Shown piece after piece: positions 14,360-15,623 of a stretch of 15,623 bases of DNA; position 1 is the first letter of the stretch; each line of letters begins with the position of its first letter. The DNA is from Cytophagaceae bacterium. Its GTDB lineage: Bacteria > Bacteroidota > Bacteroidia > Cytophagales > Spirosomataceae. The notes under the pieces were generated by a model. That model saw only the letters and a program-made list of their open reading frames with translations, was not told where the DNA came from and ran no database searches. Location of the stretch: positions 1 to 15,623 of the forward strand of contig JAIXRT010000183.1 in assembly GCA_027485075.1 (NCBI GenBank), written 5' to 3'. The position numbers and the translations under genes were made by a program.

Positions 14360-15623
14360 TTACTCCTCTGTTTTTTTGGTTGGTTTAATACGCTTAATCG
14401 TAAACTCTGTAGAAACGCCTTTCATCACCGACTTCACTTCAGCCATATTTACTACCGGTAAATATTTCGCGAACAAGAAGAATAAGGTAAAGAATAAACC
14501 AAATGAGAATATATAGTCACCAATATCATACATCGTTGGCGAGAACATAGCCCATGAAGATGGGATGTAATCACGGTGTAGTGACGTAACAATAATTACG
14601 AAACGCTCAAACCACATTCCCACGTTTACAACGATAGATAAGAAGAATGAAACCATCAAATTCGTACGGATTGCTTTCGACCAGAACAACTGTGGAGAGA
14701 TCACGTTACACGTCATCATCATCCAATATGCCCACCAGTATGGACCCGTCGCCCGGTTGATAAATGCATAACTTTCATACTCTACGCCTGAATACCAAGC
14801 AATAAAGAACTCAGTTAAATAGGCGATACCTACTACCGAACCCGTAACCGTGATTACGATGTTCATCATTTCAATGTGCTCAATTGTGATGTAATCTTCT
14901 AATTTGAAAACTACACGTGTGATCAACAACAATGTTTGCACCATCGCAAAACCAGAGAAGATCGCACCCGCCACGAAGTAAGGAGGGAAGATTGTCGTAT
15001 GCCATCCTGGGATAACAGACGTAGCAAAGTCCATGGATACAATCGTGTGTACGGATAATACAAGTGGCGTAGAAATACCTGCTAAGATTAAGGACATGTA
15101 CTCATAACGTGCCCAAGTCTTTGAAGAACCTGTCCAGCCTAAGCTGAAAAAGCCATACCAAAACTTACGACCTTTTGTGGTCGCGCGATCACGAATAGTT
15201 GCCAAATCTGGCACTAGACCCATATACCAGAACAATAAGGATACAGATAAATAAGTCGAAATTGCAAATACGTCCCAAACCAATGGTGAGTTAAAGTTAA
15301 CCCATAAAGATCCAAATGCATTTGGAAGTGGTAAAGCCCAGTGAGCCAACCAAGGACGTCCCATGTGGGCTAAGATGAAAGATGCTGCACAAAGTACGGC
15401 AAAGATCGTCATTGCTTCCGCTGAACGGTTAATGGAAGTTCTCCATTTTTGACGGAACAATAATAATACAGCTGAGATCAAGGTTCCTGCGTGACCGATA
15501 CCAACCCACCAAACGAAGTTCGTGATATCCCAAGCCCAACCTACAGTTTTATTCAATCCCCAAACGCCAATACCTTGCCACCATGTGTAGAAAAGGCAAT
15601 AAGCACCATAAATGAATACAAGA
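14360..15623 (-). CDS. actC: Alternative complex III subunit ActC (NrfD/PsrC family), 5' end cut by window edge
   Basis: This quinol-binding membrane subunit of ACIII has the NrfD/PsrC fold with about ten spans. The conserved block [18 protein letters not shown], then [15 protein letters not shown], identifies it, with [10 protein letters not shown] and [14 protein letters not shown] further on. A TTG at 15556 could be taken as the start, but the frame is open without a stop from there to the last base (it reads on through [14 protein letters not shown]). ActC homologues have exactly such a span and about 40 more residues before it. About 421 codons are visible; the true start lies outside. 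actB and actA are expected beyond the edge. Confidence 0.96.
   Translation of the reverse strand, partial: LVFIYGAYCLFYTWWQGIGVWGLNKTVGWAWDITNFVWWVGIGHAGTLISAVLLLFRQKWRTSINRSAEAMTIFAVLCAASFILAHMGRPWLAHWALPLPNAFGSLWVNFNSPLVWDVFAISTYLSVSLLFWYMGLVPDLATIRDRATTKGRKFWYGFFSLGWTGSSKTWARYEYMSLILAGISTPLVLSVHTIVSMDFATSVIPGWHTTIFPPYFVAGAIFSGFAMVQTLLLITRVVFKLEDYITIEHIEMMNIVITVTGSVVGIAYLTEFFIAWYSGVEYESYAFINRATGPYWWAYWMMMTCNVISPQLFWSKAIRTNLMVSFFLSIVVNVGMWFERFVIIVTSLHRDYIPSSWAMFSPTMYDIGDYIFSFGLFFTLFFLFAKYLPVVNMAEVKSVMKGVSTEFTIKRIKPTKKTEE

Noticed and set aside
1..15623. CRISPR arrays, insertion sequences, integrases, toxin-antitoxin pairs or defence genes
   Set aside because: I looked for regular spaced repeats, transposase or recombinase motifs and paired small genes and saw none; the region looks like core chromosome.

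Overview
The window comes from an AT-rich Bacteroidota chromosome, most likely from the Cytophagales. The evidence is an alternative complex III (act) cluster joined to an aa3-type oxidase cluster, a Bacteroidota-type promoter (TTTG-N19-TAnnTTTG) in front of the tRNAs, general absence of strong Shine-Dalgarno sequences, and small cox-linked proteins typical of this phylum. Placement below phylum is an inference. Everything except murI is on the minus strand, so transcription mostly runs from high to low coordinates. No stretch longer than 300 bases lacks a gene.

Right part (15623 down to about 8671): actC (5' end cut by the window edge), actD, actE, actF, cox2 and cox1. ACIII oxidises menaquinol and passes electrons, through hemes including that of lipoprotein ActE, to the CuA centre of Cox2 and then to the Cox1 heme a3-CuB site where O2 is reduced. 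A strong intrinsic terminator follows cox1.

Middle (8660 down to 3665): a tightly packed eight-gene run of ctaA, ctaB, two subunit III genes, a subunit IV gene, sco1, a DUF420 (CtaM-like) gene and a small CxxC membrane protein. It supplies heme A synthesis, the remaining oxidase subunits, and copper/heme assembly. Its last gene meets murI (plus strand, glutamate racemase) tail to tail with overlapping stop codons.

Left part (about 2752 down to 325): an ECF sigma factor, a membrane-anchored probable anti-sigma factor and a predicted outer-membrane beta-barrel protein, apparently one operon. Next come tRNA-Tyr(GTA) and tRNA-Gly(TCC) behind a good Bacteroidota promoter. This tRNA pair often lies just ahead of tRNA-Thr and tuf, which would be outside the left edge.

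The window is mainly a conserved respiratory locus, and I do not see a wholly new system. The most notable points are a 16-A coding tract in sco1, a terminator hairpin filling the cox1-ctaA gap, an Asn in place of a heme-site His in CtaA, the sigma/anti-sigma/barrel operon with WNG-HVK repeats, and a conserved-looking CxxC membrane protein of unknown role at the end of the oxidase operon.
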